64,000 nucleotides of DNA from Burhinus oedicnemus (taxonomy: Eukaryota; Chordata; Aves; Charadriiformes; Burhinidae): assembly GCA_008921705.1 (NCBI GenBank), contig VFFE01007619.1, forward strand, positions 1,299,221-1,363,220, read 5' to 3'. Positions 36,127 to 47,722 of the stretch are shown here, piece after piece. The notes under the pieces are model-generated. The model saw only the letters and a program-made list of their open reading frames with translations, was not told the DNA's origin and did no database searches. The stretch's first letter is position 1. Every line of letters begins with the position of its first letter. The position numbers were made by a program, and so were the translations under genes.

Positions 36127-39100
36127 GTGAGTGCATTTCAATAACTTACACAGGGTCCTGACAGTGGAGAGAAAGTGTTTGGGAGCAACTTGAGTTTTAT
36201 AATCAAGCTGTGTTCATTCTCAGTTCAGTCAGAATAGTTCAGTGCAGATCAAATTGCTGGTGTTCATTTCTTGTTTGTCTTTCTAACAAGATCAGAATAA
36301 ATAGGGAAGACTTGAAGGTCTCCGAGTGCTGGAATGTTTAGACTAGCAGCAGTTTAAGAAACTATTAATACTATTTCAGGATTGTGCAGTCAGACATTTT
36401 GTCCTGAGCAGGGAACATTCACTTCTTTGTATCTAGACAAATTTGGCTCTAGAAGAGGTCAAGTGCGTTGTTAGAACTGTTCTGTGGTCGGTGCATTTAA
36501 ACCCTGTTAGAAGTGTACAGTTCAGTTAGTGAAACATTAATGCTCAGTGCTCTTGAACATTAGCAGAGTATATAAATAACTTGGTGTTATAAGAACTGCC
36601 TTTCCGGCAATTACTTGTGGTTGAAAAATGCGGAATGTGGAAAAGTAGCTAACTGGAGCAAGCCCATCTAACGTAAAGTGGTGTGTGATTTATGTATTTT
36701 TTTTAAATTTTATTTTACTTTAAAAAACCCAAAACAAATAAACCCGGAAAGTAAGGCCTTGGCCAGAATGGATCCAAGGCTTACACAGCTTCTCATTCCA
36801 GCTCTTAGCTGACTTCTGGGACCAAGAACAGAGATGATGTTTTTGGGGCTCGTGGTATTTTTTTTCTGCATTGGGCATTGAAGTGTTTTGAAGTTGTCTG
36901 TCATTGCAAGGCTCGTCTCTCCCCCTCTGCCTGTTGCTTGTTTTTTGCTGCCAAGCTCCTGGCAGTGTGAGCACTTTGTATCATGCTCTAAGCACTGGTG
37001 GAGCATTTGTGCACCCTCTGGCATTTGGCCAGCAACTGTCAGGATTGGCCATCTGTTGTGGAAAAAAGTTAGGTCATCTACTAGTTTCATACCGCCCTTC
37101 TGGGTGCAAGGGAGGATGCATGCTTTGGCCCCGCAGCCCTGCAATCAATACAAATTGTATCTTGTGCTCTGAGTGTACTATTTTGAGTGCACAGTCCACT
37201 GGATGGTGCAGTTCAGGGTGACTGCAGTGTTTTATAGATGTAATAGGCACTGCTCTTTGACTACAGTCCAGTGTGTAAAGGGGAGAAAGTGTCTGACAGC
37301 TCAGCTGTCTTGACAACTAAGCTGTCTCATGTTGGTCTCAAGCCATCCCTCTTCCTCATGAAAATGTCCTGGTGATTCACTGCTGCTGTCACCCTGTCAG
37401 TGGGAAGTTTATTGCTGAAATTTCTTGTTATGTAAGACAAGGAACAACTCATATGAATTCCTTGTGGGGTGAAACACTGGCTCTTTGGGGCAAGCGTTTT
37501 AGGCTTTTGAGAGGGAGAGAACACAGCATACATAACTGAAGGCAAGGCTTGTAGCTGCTACCTTCTCATCTAAGTTCGTTCTGACATATTTGCTTGTAAA
37601 CTGTCACTGCTTTGAAAGAAAACCAAGTTCTCACCTCTCCCTATGTATTCAGAGAATATCCAAAAGAGAAATTTCTTTCTTCTGCAATTCATATTTTGAA
37701 CTACATTTTGTGATTTATTTTTTTTTTCAAGTATAGGAAAACAGAATCCCTGTAAACCATTATGTGTTAGAACATCTGGATTTAAAAAATAAAATATTTC
37801 AGGTAATGGTGTGTTTTCTACCTACTACTGTACTCAAAACACAGGACTCTTTGTTTGTTTTGGGGTTTTTAAACTACTATTTTAAAACATACGATCTATA
37901 GAACATAGAATTCTGAGAAGCAGGATTTCATGCAGAAAACTGAAAACATTAAGTAAATAAGAAGCTTTTTGTGAGACTTCTGTTTTTAACACAGTTGATC
38001 ATTTAAAGCACATCTATTACTTAATCCTTTGCTTACTATGCCAAATGCTGAAATAACAGGAATTCCACAGTGCTATATTGAAGGGTTTCTATTTCAGACT
38101 GTGAAGAGTTTTCTGCCTGTCCAGTGTTTCATAATGTCTAGGAAAAAAATGGGTGCATCAGTTAGCTCTTTCAAGGCTTCTGCTGCTCTTCAGTTGAAGA
38201 GTGCTGCAGTTTTTCTTGGATCTTCTCCATTTTCAGTCTGCCATGGCAGGGTCAGAAGCAAGTTGAAAAGCGGTAGGCACCAAGAGTGTCGCGTATTCTC
38301 CATAAGATAGCGTCTACCCATATCAGCTTCTCCAGCGGTGCTTCCTTCATACCATGAGTGAGTGTCTCCTGTCATCCCCTCTAGGATAGAGAAGGACCCT
38401 GCAAGATGGATTAGGCTCTGTCTCCCTGCCCTTGCAGTATTGTGAGACTTGTAGAGATGCGTGGAGGTAGCTCAGCTCACAACACTGCCTCTGCATCTCT
38501 CCTGATGGATTTGCAAGTCAGTTTCCCATTAAGTGGAGGGTAGCAGTATGGGCTTTCAGTGCCCCACATGTTAAGAATGCATTGTCATATGAGCTTCAAA
38601 CTGCTGCTTTAAACCTACACAGAGGACTAAATGGATCACTGATCTGCTGTGGAAGTTCTTAAATCAGCAGCTCTGTTGTTGTAGAGGTAACATTTTAATA
38701 ACAGCATGTTTGCAGTGACACTCAGGAACATTGTGTATCATGTTTTGTTTCCCAGGTGAACATCTCCTGGCTATACATGAGAACCAGAATGATATGTGTG
38801 CACATGTACAGCTTGTGCTGCTTTCCAGGTCTGGTAATATATAGCTGTCTGGGATAAGAGCTTTAACAAAATAGTGTGTTCTTCTGTTTGGCTGTACTTC
38901 TTCTGTTGCTTCTGGCTGCTCTGTTTCATTTAGGTTAGATGATGCACATGGATGCAGTACCCCAGGTTATGCAGCCTGTGTATTTAAAATGTTTCATTGT
39001 ATTTAGGTGGAGCTTGATAAGTTTTTAACGAGACATGAGAGTGAATAAATGAATTTGAAAACCAGAAAAGCTGAAGTCCTTGGTGTAAAACATGATTGTA

Positions 39101-42100
39101 TATGCAAAGAGGTTTAGAAACTGGTTTGTTGTTTGTACTATATTTATCCTGGATTAGTTTGTTGCTTCTGCTTCCACCTGATGTTCAGGATTCTTTCTCC
39201 CTGGCACATCTTCTCCTGGTACTCTGGAGACTGGCAACAGCTAAAGCTGAAATAAATGCAGAATGTGCTGATGCTGCTAGTGGTAGTACATGACGAAAGC
39301 AACTTAGAGGGTGGTGGGGTTTTTTTGCTTTTTCATATGAAGTTGTTTTTAGTGTTTACCAGGCGTGGAGTTGGGAAGCAATCATTTCCTAAGAGAGGCT
39401 GGTGAGTGTTGTCGTCTCCACTCCTGGTGGTAGAAAATAACCTTTCCTGAGGTTATCCAGGAGTTAAACGGTGTTAATGCCTAGGTTTCTAATGGGACAA
39501 AGAACATCCATGGTGGTCTTGATATATCCTCCGTATGTCCCATTGCATGTTCCAGATTCAGCTCTTGCATTCTGTTCAGTAGTGTTGTTAGTGGGACATT
39601 AGCTTGTGGTGTATTGGGGAGAGAGCAGATCTGTGGGCCCTTCTGCAGTGAGCATCTGTGTGTGATGGACTGTGGTGCTGGGGACCAGACTGTCATCTAA
39701 TGCTCTCTGCCAGCCATATATTCTTAAATGTTCAATCTTGCAGAAACAGAATGGCTGAAAATCCTCTTCTATAAAAGTGCAGCAAAGCGTGAACATTTGA
39801 AATGTGAAGTGTTAGTGAGAGTTGATATTAACCCCTAGGGTGCAAAGCATTTTTATGCTTGGTAGTCTTTTAAAAATGGCAATAAACAGCCTTCTTGATG
39901 GGAGGAGGTGGTTGTTAGCGAAGACAGGCTGGAGGAGCTTTCTCCACTGATCATATCTGTTTCTTCTCAGGAGCAAGACAGACATATCAAGGAAGGGAGA
40001 CAGCTTTTCTTCTTGGTTGGTTTAGAAAATGTGCTAGTAGGGAGAAGACAGTCTTGCTATTGTTGTCTTGATGCAGTGAACGTGTGCTGGCACAGGCTTC
40101 CAAGATGCTGCTTTTCAAGTGTAAAATTGTGCTATTTAGAAGCAATTTTACTCTGTCCTCTCTTTTTCAGAACTGCAGTGGCTATGTGCAGGTGCCTCAC
40201 AGGATGGAGTACTCAAAAATGCCTTTGGCTCCCAAACTATAGCAATTTGTGTCTGTGCCAGGCTGTTTCTAGTAGACAATTGGAGTGAAAGTGCTTTTAG
40301 TCTTCTCACCAGTCCCAGGCTGGGAGCATGCTGATCTGCATCCAGCCATCAGATGGAATAAATGTGCTTTCTTGTTTTATTTCTGTGAAGTTCCCAAGAC
40401 AAGAAATGCTCAGCTCTGCAAAGTTATTTCAGTGAGAACTTGTGAAGATTCCCATACCTCTGGAAGGGGAAGAAGTTAGGGCTGGGAAAAGAGGAAGACA
40501 GGTGAAGGCTTGTAGGAAAGGGGGGAGAGAGGGGATATCTCTTTTCCTTCCAGCACTTACTCTCTGTTGTACATAGCTGGGATATGCCCCAGCCCAGGAC
40601 TTGCTACTGGGGGAAGAACTCAGGTGGCACAAGGTGATGTGCAAGCAATAGAGCGAGGACCACCAAGCTTGAGGTGAAGAAAAGCTTTAAGGCTGAAACT
40701 CCTGGTTATTGCCAAGCTAGAGATCTCTAAGTGGGAATACTGTCCTGTTTACGTACCTGAGGGAGTCTAACTGTGAGCAAAGTGGTCTGTATAGATGCAG
40801 CAAATTCTCCTCTAATTCCTTCCTCAGTCTGATCAAGTCTCTGTATTGTAGTGTCCCCATTTCTGTGGTGCTGCATTGTATCCAGGTGTCAGGGTCCTAA
40901 GTGCTCCACCAAGTCTTAATGCCATTGAGCAGCCTCACCTGGGACCCCACACCCATACCCCCTGCTCATGAGCCCAGGAGTCCCACTTCAGCTCAGCTCT
41001 GAGCCTTCACTCCTGAGTGATGCTGTGGGAGTTACTGATCCCCCACCTCAGCCACAGCCATGTCTGTGCCTGCTTATGGACCCCATAGATCCAGGCTCAG
41101 TTGCGGGCTGACTTCCAGGCTTGACCTAAGACCTGCCTTGTCACTGTGGACCTGCCTGGCAATCTGGGCTCCTGGTTGAACCTGACCATGATCTCTGAGC
41201 CTGCCCTGCTCACCTTGCTCAGGTGCTGCAGCACGGAGCCCTGGCTGGCAAGTTCCCTTGTCTCCCCTCCCTTAGGGAGCAATCAGACCTTGTTGCTTCT
41301 TGACACCAGGAGCCCAGAGAAGACGGGGGTTTCAGCTTCCAGCTGAAAATGGCAGTAGGAGCAAGGACAGTAAAGCTTGCAACCTTTCCATACTGGCATC
41401 AGACTAAGAAGCCCCAAAAGCTAGTGAACAGATCTGGCCATCTCCTGTCTGTTCTTGTTTAGCAGTTTTGTTTAACTGACATATGGCCTTGCTCCTCTTG
41501 TTTACCAAGCATGATGTCAGCAGAGTCCTGAGCTGGCATCAGGTGGCCTCTGTTTGGACTAGTTCAGCTTCTTATCTTGTAAGCAAAAGTTAATGTAGCG
41601 GAGTAACTTGGTCTTGTAATCAAAGCTGAGCAGTGATGTAGGAGCTGCCCAGTAGACGTGTCCTTCCAACCAGTCAGTCTGTGATCTCTGCGCTAGGGAT
41701 TTCCGTTCTCTGCATTCCACAGAACTAGCTTCAACAGAACAGCTGAGATGAAGGATGGATCACACAAATGGATCGTGAAACAAAAAAATAGTTATAAAAT
41801 GTCTCCTCAAAAAATTGAGAATTCGGTCTCATTTATTCTTCTGAGCAGGTAACTTGACTCAAGTTCATAGGCCAGTTGCTTCATGTTTAAGTTTTGCGTT
41901 GTAATAGCTGTACTGCCATTAGTATTAATGACAAGAGTTTCTCTAAGATCAAGAAGATGTCCTTAAAGTAGCCACTACCTAGACAGGAGCAGATTTTTAC
42001 CTCTGACTTCCATAAGAAGCTGTTTCAATAGAATAGCAGCAATCCTGCACTAAAAATCCGATTGCTCTGTTTAGGAAACGGGCACCTTGGATACAAGATA

Positions 42101-44605
42101 GGAACAACAAATCCAAGAGACACATGGTGCTCCTTGATGCCTGGGCATACCGCTAAACCATGGTCTATGGGAAAGCATTGAAGCCTACCCTGAGACAACT
42201 GCAGTTCCTGAAGTGTCAGTGGTAATCCAGTGCTTCATGCCTCCAAGATCTCTTTGGTCTTGATCTCAGGCTCTAGAGTTGAGTCGTTTTGCCACTGACC
42301 TGTAGTCCTCAGTTCATGAGTTTTTCTTCATCTTTTAAAGAAGTGATGGCTTTCAAAGACAAAATTCCATAGGTTTTGCTTTAATGTTTGGATTGCTTCA
42401 GGTCCTTGTTGGAGTTTGTCCTCCTAAATCTCATCAGGTTGTGTGCTGATAGCCCTTCAGTTAATTGATAACCTCTTTCTAGATCAATTATGTCCAGATT
42501 TCCTTTGAATGCTGTCCCTAATTTGTGTGGAGCTTATCTAATAAATCTGTGCAGGTGTGATCCACAGCCCTGATGATCAAAAGCTGTATGTTTTTCTACA
42601 GCTCTTGTAATTGTGGCAGACTCTCTCGTGTTTCTCTCACCTTGTTTTCTAATAGCGTGTAACAACAAAGCAATGTACTGTACATCAGAAAGAACAACTG
42701 GCTCTGTGTATTGTGGTTAAAATAAATTGCTTTGCTGGTCTCCCTTCAAGCAAGGAGAAATAGGTTGTCTTTTTTTCTACTTAACGCAGGTTTTCTAGGG
42801 CCAGGTCCCTAAAACTTTCTCACGTGGGGATGTTTTATCCCCCTTGTCTGGATTAGACTGGTTGCATAAAAATACAGTGGTGTTTCTGTTATAAAGATGT
42901 AGACATTCATTCATAGTCCAAGGAAATACCTGGTTCTGAAACTTCAAATTCCACTAAATCTGCCATGTTCTTTTTTCTTCCTGAAAGTGGTTCGTGTTCT
43001 AGTACACTTGCCACTAGTATCTCCAGATGGGGTCACTGGCTTCATAAGATGATGGTTTGTGTGGCTGAGAGAGGATACATGTAGGACATGGAATGCTCAC
43101 CTGCCAATAAATCTTGTTCTTGTTCCTCTCAGGAGCAAGAGTGGATGTAACTTTTAGAAGAACCTTTTCATCAGGAGACCATCCCAGCCTATGTCTCCCA
43201 CTCTTGCCAATGCATAGCTTAGCATATCATTGTGGCTGTGTTTGTGGGCTGTGTTTGTAGGCTGCAGTTCATTGCAGGGAAGCAAACTTGCTAGGTGTAA
43301 ACATAATGGCTCCTAATGAGGCACCTCAGTGTGCAAAGAGTTACAAGAGATAGGAAAACTAGTGGAACTGGTATTATATTCATGCTCAGTTGTCAGTGTT
43401 TGGGATGGTGAGGCTTGCAGGGTTGGTGGTGCCTTGTTGGAGCAGTCCTTCCACTTCCTTCCTGTGTGAGCTCTGAAGTTGGTGCAGTTTTGGGCCATGA
43501 ATAGCCAAATTTCAGAAGTCATTACCTGTTCTTGGAGGGAAGACCAGCCAACCACTCTACAGTCACGGGGATGTTGAGTGGCTAAAAAAAAAAACAACCC
43601 CCAAACTTTTTTTCTCTCTTTCCAGTGACTTTACACCCCCGCATCCCTAAATACAGTACCTGCTTCTCCTGGATTGGGAGTCTAACTGATGCTTTTTGTT
43701 TTGGCAGGTTATTTCCCTCGGTGCTGCACACCTTGTGCTGTATTCATTAAGCATAGTTTGTACCTCTCTTGCCTTGTGTTAAGCTTTCCACAGCAGTTCA
43801 TCTGCACCTCCAAGGGTACACTTGGAGAGGTGAAGTTTTAAGTGGCAGAAGTCTGTGTTCCCTTCAAACCATTAGGACACTATATTACTTCAAAGTGTGA
43901 AATATAAAATAGTTACCAAAATAAAGGTGATAATGCTTGCTACTTGCTGTCAGTCATCAACTTCATAAATCTTCCAGAAGGTAAAAGGTTTGTTGTGATT
44001 CATTTCACAATGAAGTTGCAGTGTGGTATAAAAATAAGAGTGTGCTTTCATGTGAATGTGACTGCCTATAACACTGTTCATTACCTCAAAAGATTTGGCT
44101 TATTGCCTGCAAAGGAAAACAAGACATTATTTCTTTTTTGGTACTTAATTTGTGTTGCACCAAGTATGTAAGTAAGATGTCCTATTCAAAAGGAGCCCTT
44201 ATTCTTTTGAGGTTATAAAAGCCTTCAGAAGAGGCTCTTGATCTTGCTATGTGTTATCAAGCATATAGCAAGTGTTTTAATATAATTGTAAAATGGCTCT
44301 TCATAAAACTAATACTAGAATTCAGTCTGAACCAGTCTATCTTACTCTTTCCTGCCTCTGTGCAGTGTGCATTTGGTTAATCAGCTTCAAACAAGAAAGC
44401 AATGTAAGCCCTTGAACCGTGTTACTATTTACAATGTTTATTTTTCATCTGAGTGCTAACATAAGACAGTCCTATTACTTCAAAATTAAGTGTGGGGTTT
44501 TTTTGGTGGTGTGATCTTGGAATACCTTCCTTATTTCAATGCTACTGGTGATAAATGCAAGTTTGCCTGTTTAATAAGATGGTGTGACTTATTCTTTTGC
44601 TGTAG
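36127..44605 (+). other. UNC13B: UNC13B intron 5
   Basis: This is an 8,479-nt phase-1 intron with donor gtgagt and acceptor ttcttttgctgtag. It contains a solo-LTR-like element at 40887-41305. Overlapping open frames on both strands at 36710-37316 reach 144 codons but look like chance. I recognise nothing else; parts of 42.0-43.3 kb look like worn repeat but I cannot assign a family. Confidence 0.85.
40887..41305 (-). mobile_element. Solo-LTR-like repeat, copy B, with 5-bp target duplication
   Basis: The 419-bp segment begins TGTCAGGGTCC and ends CTTCTTGACA, so it has TG...CA ends and a TGTCA/TGACA inverted terminus. It is bounded on both sides by CCAGG (40882-40886 and 41306-41310), a perfect 5-bp direct repeat consistent with a target-site duplication. 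Its reverse complement matches 30778-31353. Bird class III (ERVL-like) retroviruses typically make 5-bp duplications, which would fit, but I cannot name the family from the sequence alone. Strand is given relative to copy A; the transcriptional orientation of the LTR is unknown. No gag, pol or env remnant is present, as expected after LTR-LTR recombination. Confidence 0.65.
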
Positions 44606-44676
44606 ATATCCCTGAAGAAGAGGCCAGATACTGGACCAGAAAATTAGAACAAATAAATTCACTGGGAGATGATGAG
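44606..44676 (+). CDS. UNC13B: UNC13B exon 6 (post-C2A linker), 71 nt
   Basis: This exon follows tgctgtag and ends GATGAG|GTAAAT. It completes Asp132 and encodes [20 protein letters not shown] followed by Asp-Asp-Glu (residues about 133-155). The Ile-Pro-Glu-Glu-Glu-Ala-Arg-Tyr-Trp motif is invariant in vertebrate UNC13A and UNC13B and forms a short charged helix after C2A; in the family this region contributes to the RIM-binding interface. Gln-Ile-Asn is the UNC13B form, where UNC13A has Gln-Leu-Asn. The end is phase 0. Confidence 0.96.
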
Positions 44677-47664
44677 GTAAATATCTAAATTGAAAGATGA
44701 ATATAGCCCTGAATGCCTTATAACTTGCTTTTACTCTTTGTATTGGATCCCTGTGGTTAAGGTAACTGCTAAATGTTCATCATTTACAAGTCTCCCATGA
44801 ACCGTTTACAGAACTGTTTCCTCAAGTGTACTGTTATTGTTAAGGAGAGGAACATTTTTCCACATGCTGGAAGTGCTCAGATAGTGAGAACTGTTTTGTT
44901 AATGCGCATACACTCAAAGGAAGGGTAATATCATGCTTTACCTCACAAGAGAGTGAAACTGTTTTTGACAAGCTATGGTAGGTTCTCTTCATTTGTGAAA
45001 TCAAGTCAAAAAGGACATTTTTGCAGTTAGCTGCTTCTGGGAAGAAGACAAAGCAAGATACTGAATCTTTCTTGGAACTGAGGACTTGTGGAGCTGTCTT
45101 AATCCAGTTGTTAATAGCTCAGTTTATATGAATCTTGTAATATAATACCTGCTAGCTATGATTTTGGTTTCCTGTTTTTTCTAGTGTGTACTTGGCTAAA
45201 CAACTATAAAATACAGTTACCTTTTTTTTTTTAGAGAGACAGTTGGATGGTTAAAACTTTTCTTTACAGTTCATACTGTTTGGAAAATAAGATCTGACAT
45301 ATTAATGCCTGTACCAGAAGTTTAGCACTTAAAAAACCCAAACTCATGTGTTGATACCAGCATCATTGAATAGAAACATGGTGCTTGCTTAAACTCTTTA
45401 ATAGGTCTCTTTCTGTAGTAAGATAACTTGCAAAATGTTCTGCCAGCGACTGTAAGAGGTTTTTGTTCTGGGATCCTTCATCCATTCTTTTCTGCACCTT
45501 ATGGGAGTCATTTGATTTACTGTGCAGATGGAGAAAAATAAGATGTGTTTTCTTTTTGACTCAGGACAGACCAATATTGGGGTGTATAAGAACATAACTG
45601 CTTGAGGGCAACCTCTCCTGCCTTCCTAGAAGTTTGAGAACCTCTTGGAGTTGATGACAAACTCAGTCTGTGATTTGGCCTGTCAGTGATACTGCTGTGG
45701 TGCCTCCCTGCTCCTGCAGACTGGAACAGCAGTCTGTGCCAGGTACTTGAGTGAAGCATAGGTGCCCTCTAGTGCTTCACTGAACTGGTACTTGCTGAAA
45801 GATGTCCTGAGCATTGTGAGTCTCCCCTTTCTCTGGAGTGCCATCCATCTGCATGCTAAGTGCATGCTTTTGTCAAATATTAGTAACAAAATCATGTCTC
45901 TATATTTGTGACCTAATGATCTCAAACTTATTATGGATGTTCCCTGTCACCAGGGAGAAAATGCAAAAATATAAGAACTTCTGTGCAGGGCCCGACCTAA
46001 GGTTCATCTCGTCCCATGTCTGACAGTGACCCAGAGTGGGGATGATATCTTCCTTGCATATTCCCTTAGTTTACAGCGAGTTGTAACTCAGGGATTCTAG
46101 AACCAGAGGCAGTATCTTTGTGTTTAATAACACTGGATAGATTTTTCTTCTGTGAATGTCAGTTGCCTTTTGAACACACCTAGATCAGTTTGTTGTAGCA
46201 AAGGAATTCAGCACCTTAATTGTGCATTGCCTGAAGAAATCTCTTATTTGCCCTAAGCGAACAAACCTGATGTTGTGAAACCAGCTGGAGGCGGGTTTAT
46301 TTGGAGAAATTGAATGACTGATCCTCATTCATCCACTCAGCTTTACAGACCTCACCTTCTTACATGACTTTTGGGCTGCAGAGTCCTAGTCTGCACAGTG
46401 GTATTAAGTACAGGACAACTTTGTGCATTTATCTTCTTTTCTGGGTGTGAAGTTTGGCTATCTCTGTTTGAGACAATGAAAGAACAGACTAACGTTGCAC
46501 AGCAGTATTCGAGAAGCAGGTAAATTTGGAGTTTAAATGGTGTCATAAAAATGCTTTCCAATCTCTATTCCTACAACATTTTGTTTTCTTTTTGGGACTA
46601 CTGAGAGCCATTGGGCTGATGCCTTAAAAAGAACAAACTACTACCATTTTTGGATCTCTGAGTATAATAACTCAGAACCCATTGGTGTCCTGTGCTGCTG
46701 AAATTGCTCATCAACAGACTTCCTTTCACCACTTTGTCAACCAGGCAGTGCTGTGAGATCCAGCAGTTCTTGTTTTCACAATTCCGATTAACTCAGTGAG
46801 TTGACAGTTTGCTGATGATAAGACTAACCACCTTCCAGGATCACTTGTGCATTTTTAAATAGCACAGATCAGAAGATAGCCACAGCGGAAGTCTGCAGGC
46901 TGTCACCTTCCGTATAATGAACTGGTCATTAATCCTTACCAAATCCAAGGAGAGGCTGTCTGGTCACCCTGTTTTGCACAGATTGCATCACCATCTTGCT
47001 AAGGTTGCCACTTACTTTGTCGTCAGACCTTTTTTTCCTAGCAAAGGTTGTTCTCACTATTTTTCTCAATTGTCCTAATTTTCTCATATCTCTGTGTAAT
47101 ATGAGACAGAGGAGAATAACAAAACAATACCACTAGCATTCCCTTAGGGAATGCTTTGATGCTGTAACAAACAGCTTTGTAAAAAGTCAAAGCTGTCTAA
47201 TTGAAATATCTATGTTCTCTAATTTAGTATTAAATGAGATGATAAATTCTCCGCTTTGGATGTACAGCGGATCACAGGAGAGTCTGTGAGTGTTGGCTGG
47301 GCAAACATTGTGTTACTGCCCTGCTGGGCACACTGATTATCTAACCGCTTCTATCTCCTAGTGCAGCGTTGCTGTGAGCCCATATGAGTTTTGAACTGTT
47401 GAAGCCGTGCTTGAGTGTCTAAACATAAACGGGCTTATACTCAGTTCTGAGCTTCCCATCACAGTGACATTGTGGTGTGGAGAATCAGATCTTTTTAACA
47501 CCTGGTTTTGGCAGGAAATAAGATGAGACTTCTGCAAGTGTGTTTGAATATGGATGTTAAAGAGGCTATTTAATGCTTTGATACTACAGGGATGTTCTTG
47601 TGTGTGGCATGCTGTTTCATGAAGTTACCCTGTGCTTTCTTATTGGTCTATGTTCCTTCTTTAG
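44677..47664 (+). other. UNC13B: UNC13B intron 6
   Basis: This is a 2,988-nt phase-0 intron with donor gtaaat and acceptor tgttccttctttag. It includes an ancient antisense CR1 fragment at about 46080-46470 (separate entry). I see no extra exon. Confidence 0.85.
46080..46470 (-). mobile_element. Ancient, highly diverged CR1 fragment (antisense)
   Basis: The + strand shows the worn pattern of old antisense CR1 elements: a ttttcttctgtgaatg segment, then ccttttgaacacacc, then an 'aaggaattcagcaccttaatt' type block, tgcctgaagaaatctc, and a later ctttacagacctc block followed by cagagtcctagtctg. These correspond in order to sense-strand text at the C-terminal end of CR1 reverse transcriptase and its 3' region. 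Spacing is preserved but identity is low, so insertion is probably older than the avian radiation. Ends are approximate. The match is from memory of the consensus pattern. Confidence 0.5.
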
Positions 47665-47722
47665 TATTCCTTTCAGGAGGAAGTCCAGAAGAAACCGTTG
47701 CCCAGTGCTGCCTCCCAGTGTT
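47665..47722 (+). CDS. UNC13B: UNC13B exon 7 (linker), 58 nt
   Basis: This exon lies between ccttctttag and TGTT|GTAAGT. It encodes YSFQEEVQKKPLPSAASQC and the first base of a second Cys (residues about 156-175). Mammalian UNC13B has a Tyr-Ser-Ser-Gln-Glu-Glu start and a Lys-Pro-Leu-Pro-Thr-Ala-Ala-Ala-Gln-Cys end, and UNC13A has Tyr-Ser-Phe-Gln-Asp-Glu, so the Phe here resembles the A paralog while the Ala-Ala before Gln-Cys follows B. It starts in phase 0 and ends in phase 1, joining exon 8 to complete Cys-Cys. The segment is probably disordered linker between C2A and the regulatory C1 region. Confidence 0.95.

Noticed and set aside
36710..37316. Overlapping open frames on both strands up to 144 codons
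   Set aside because: Several frames are open over the same DNA, which is what a stop-poor stretch gives by chance; no domain or splice pattern is recognisable.
42000..43260. Region that looks like worn transposon in intron 5
   Set aside because: I found no terminal repeats, target duplication or coding remnant that would support a family.
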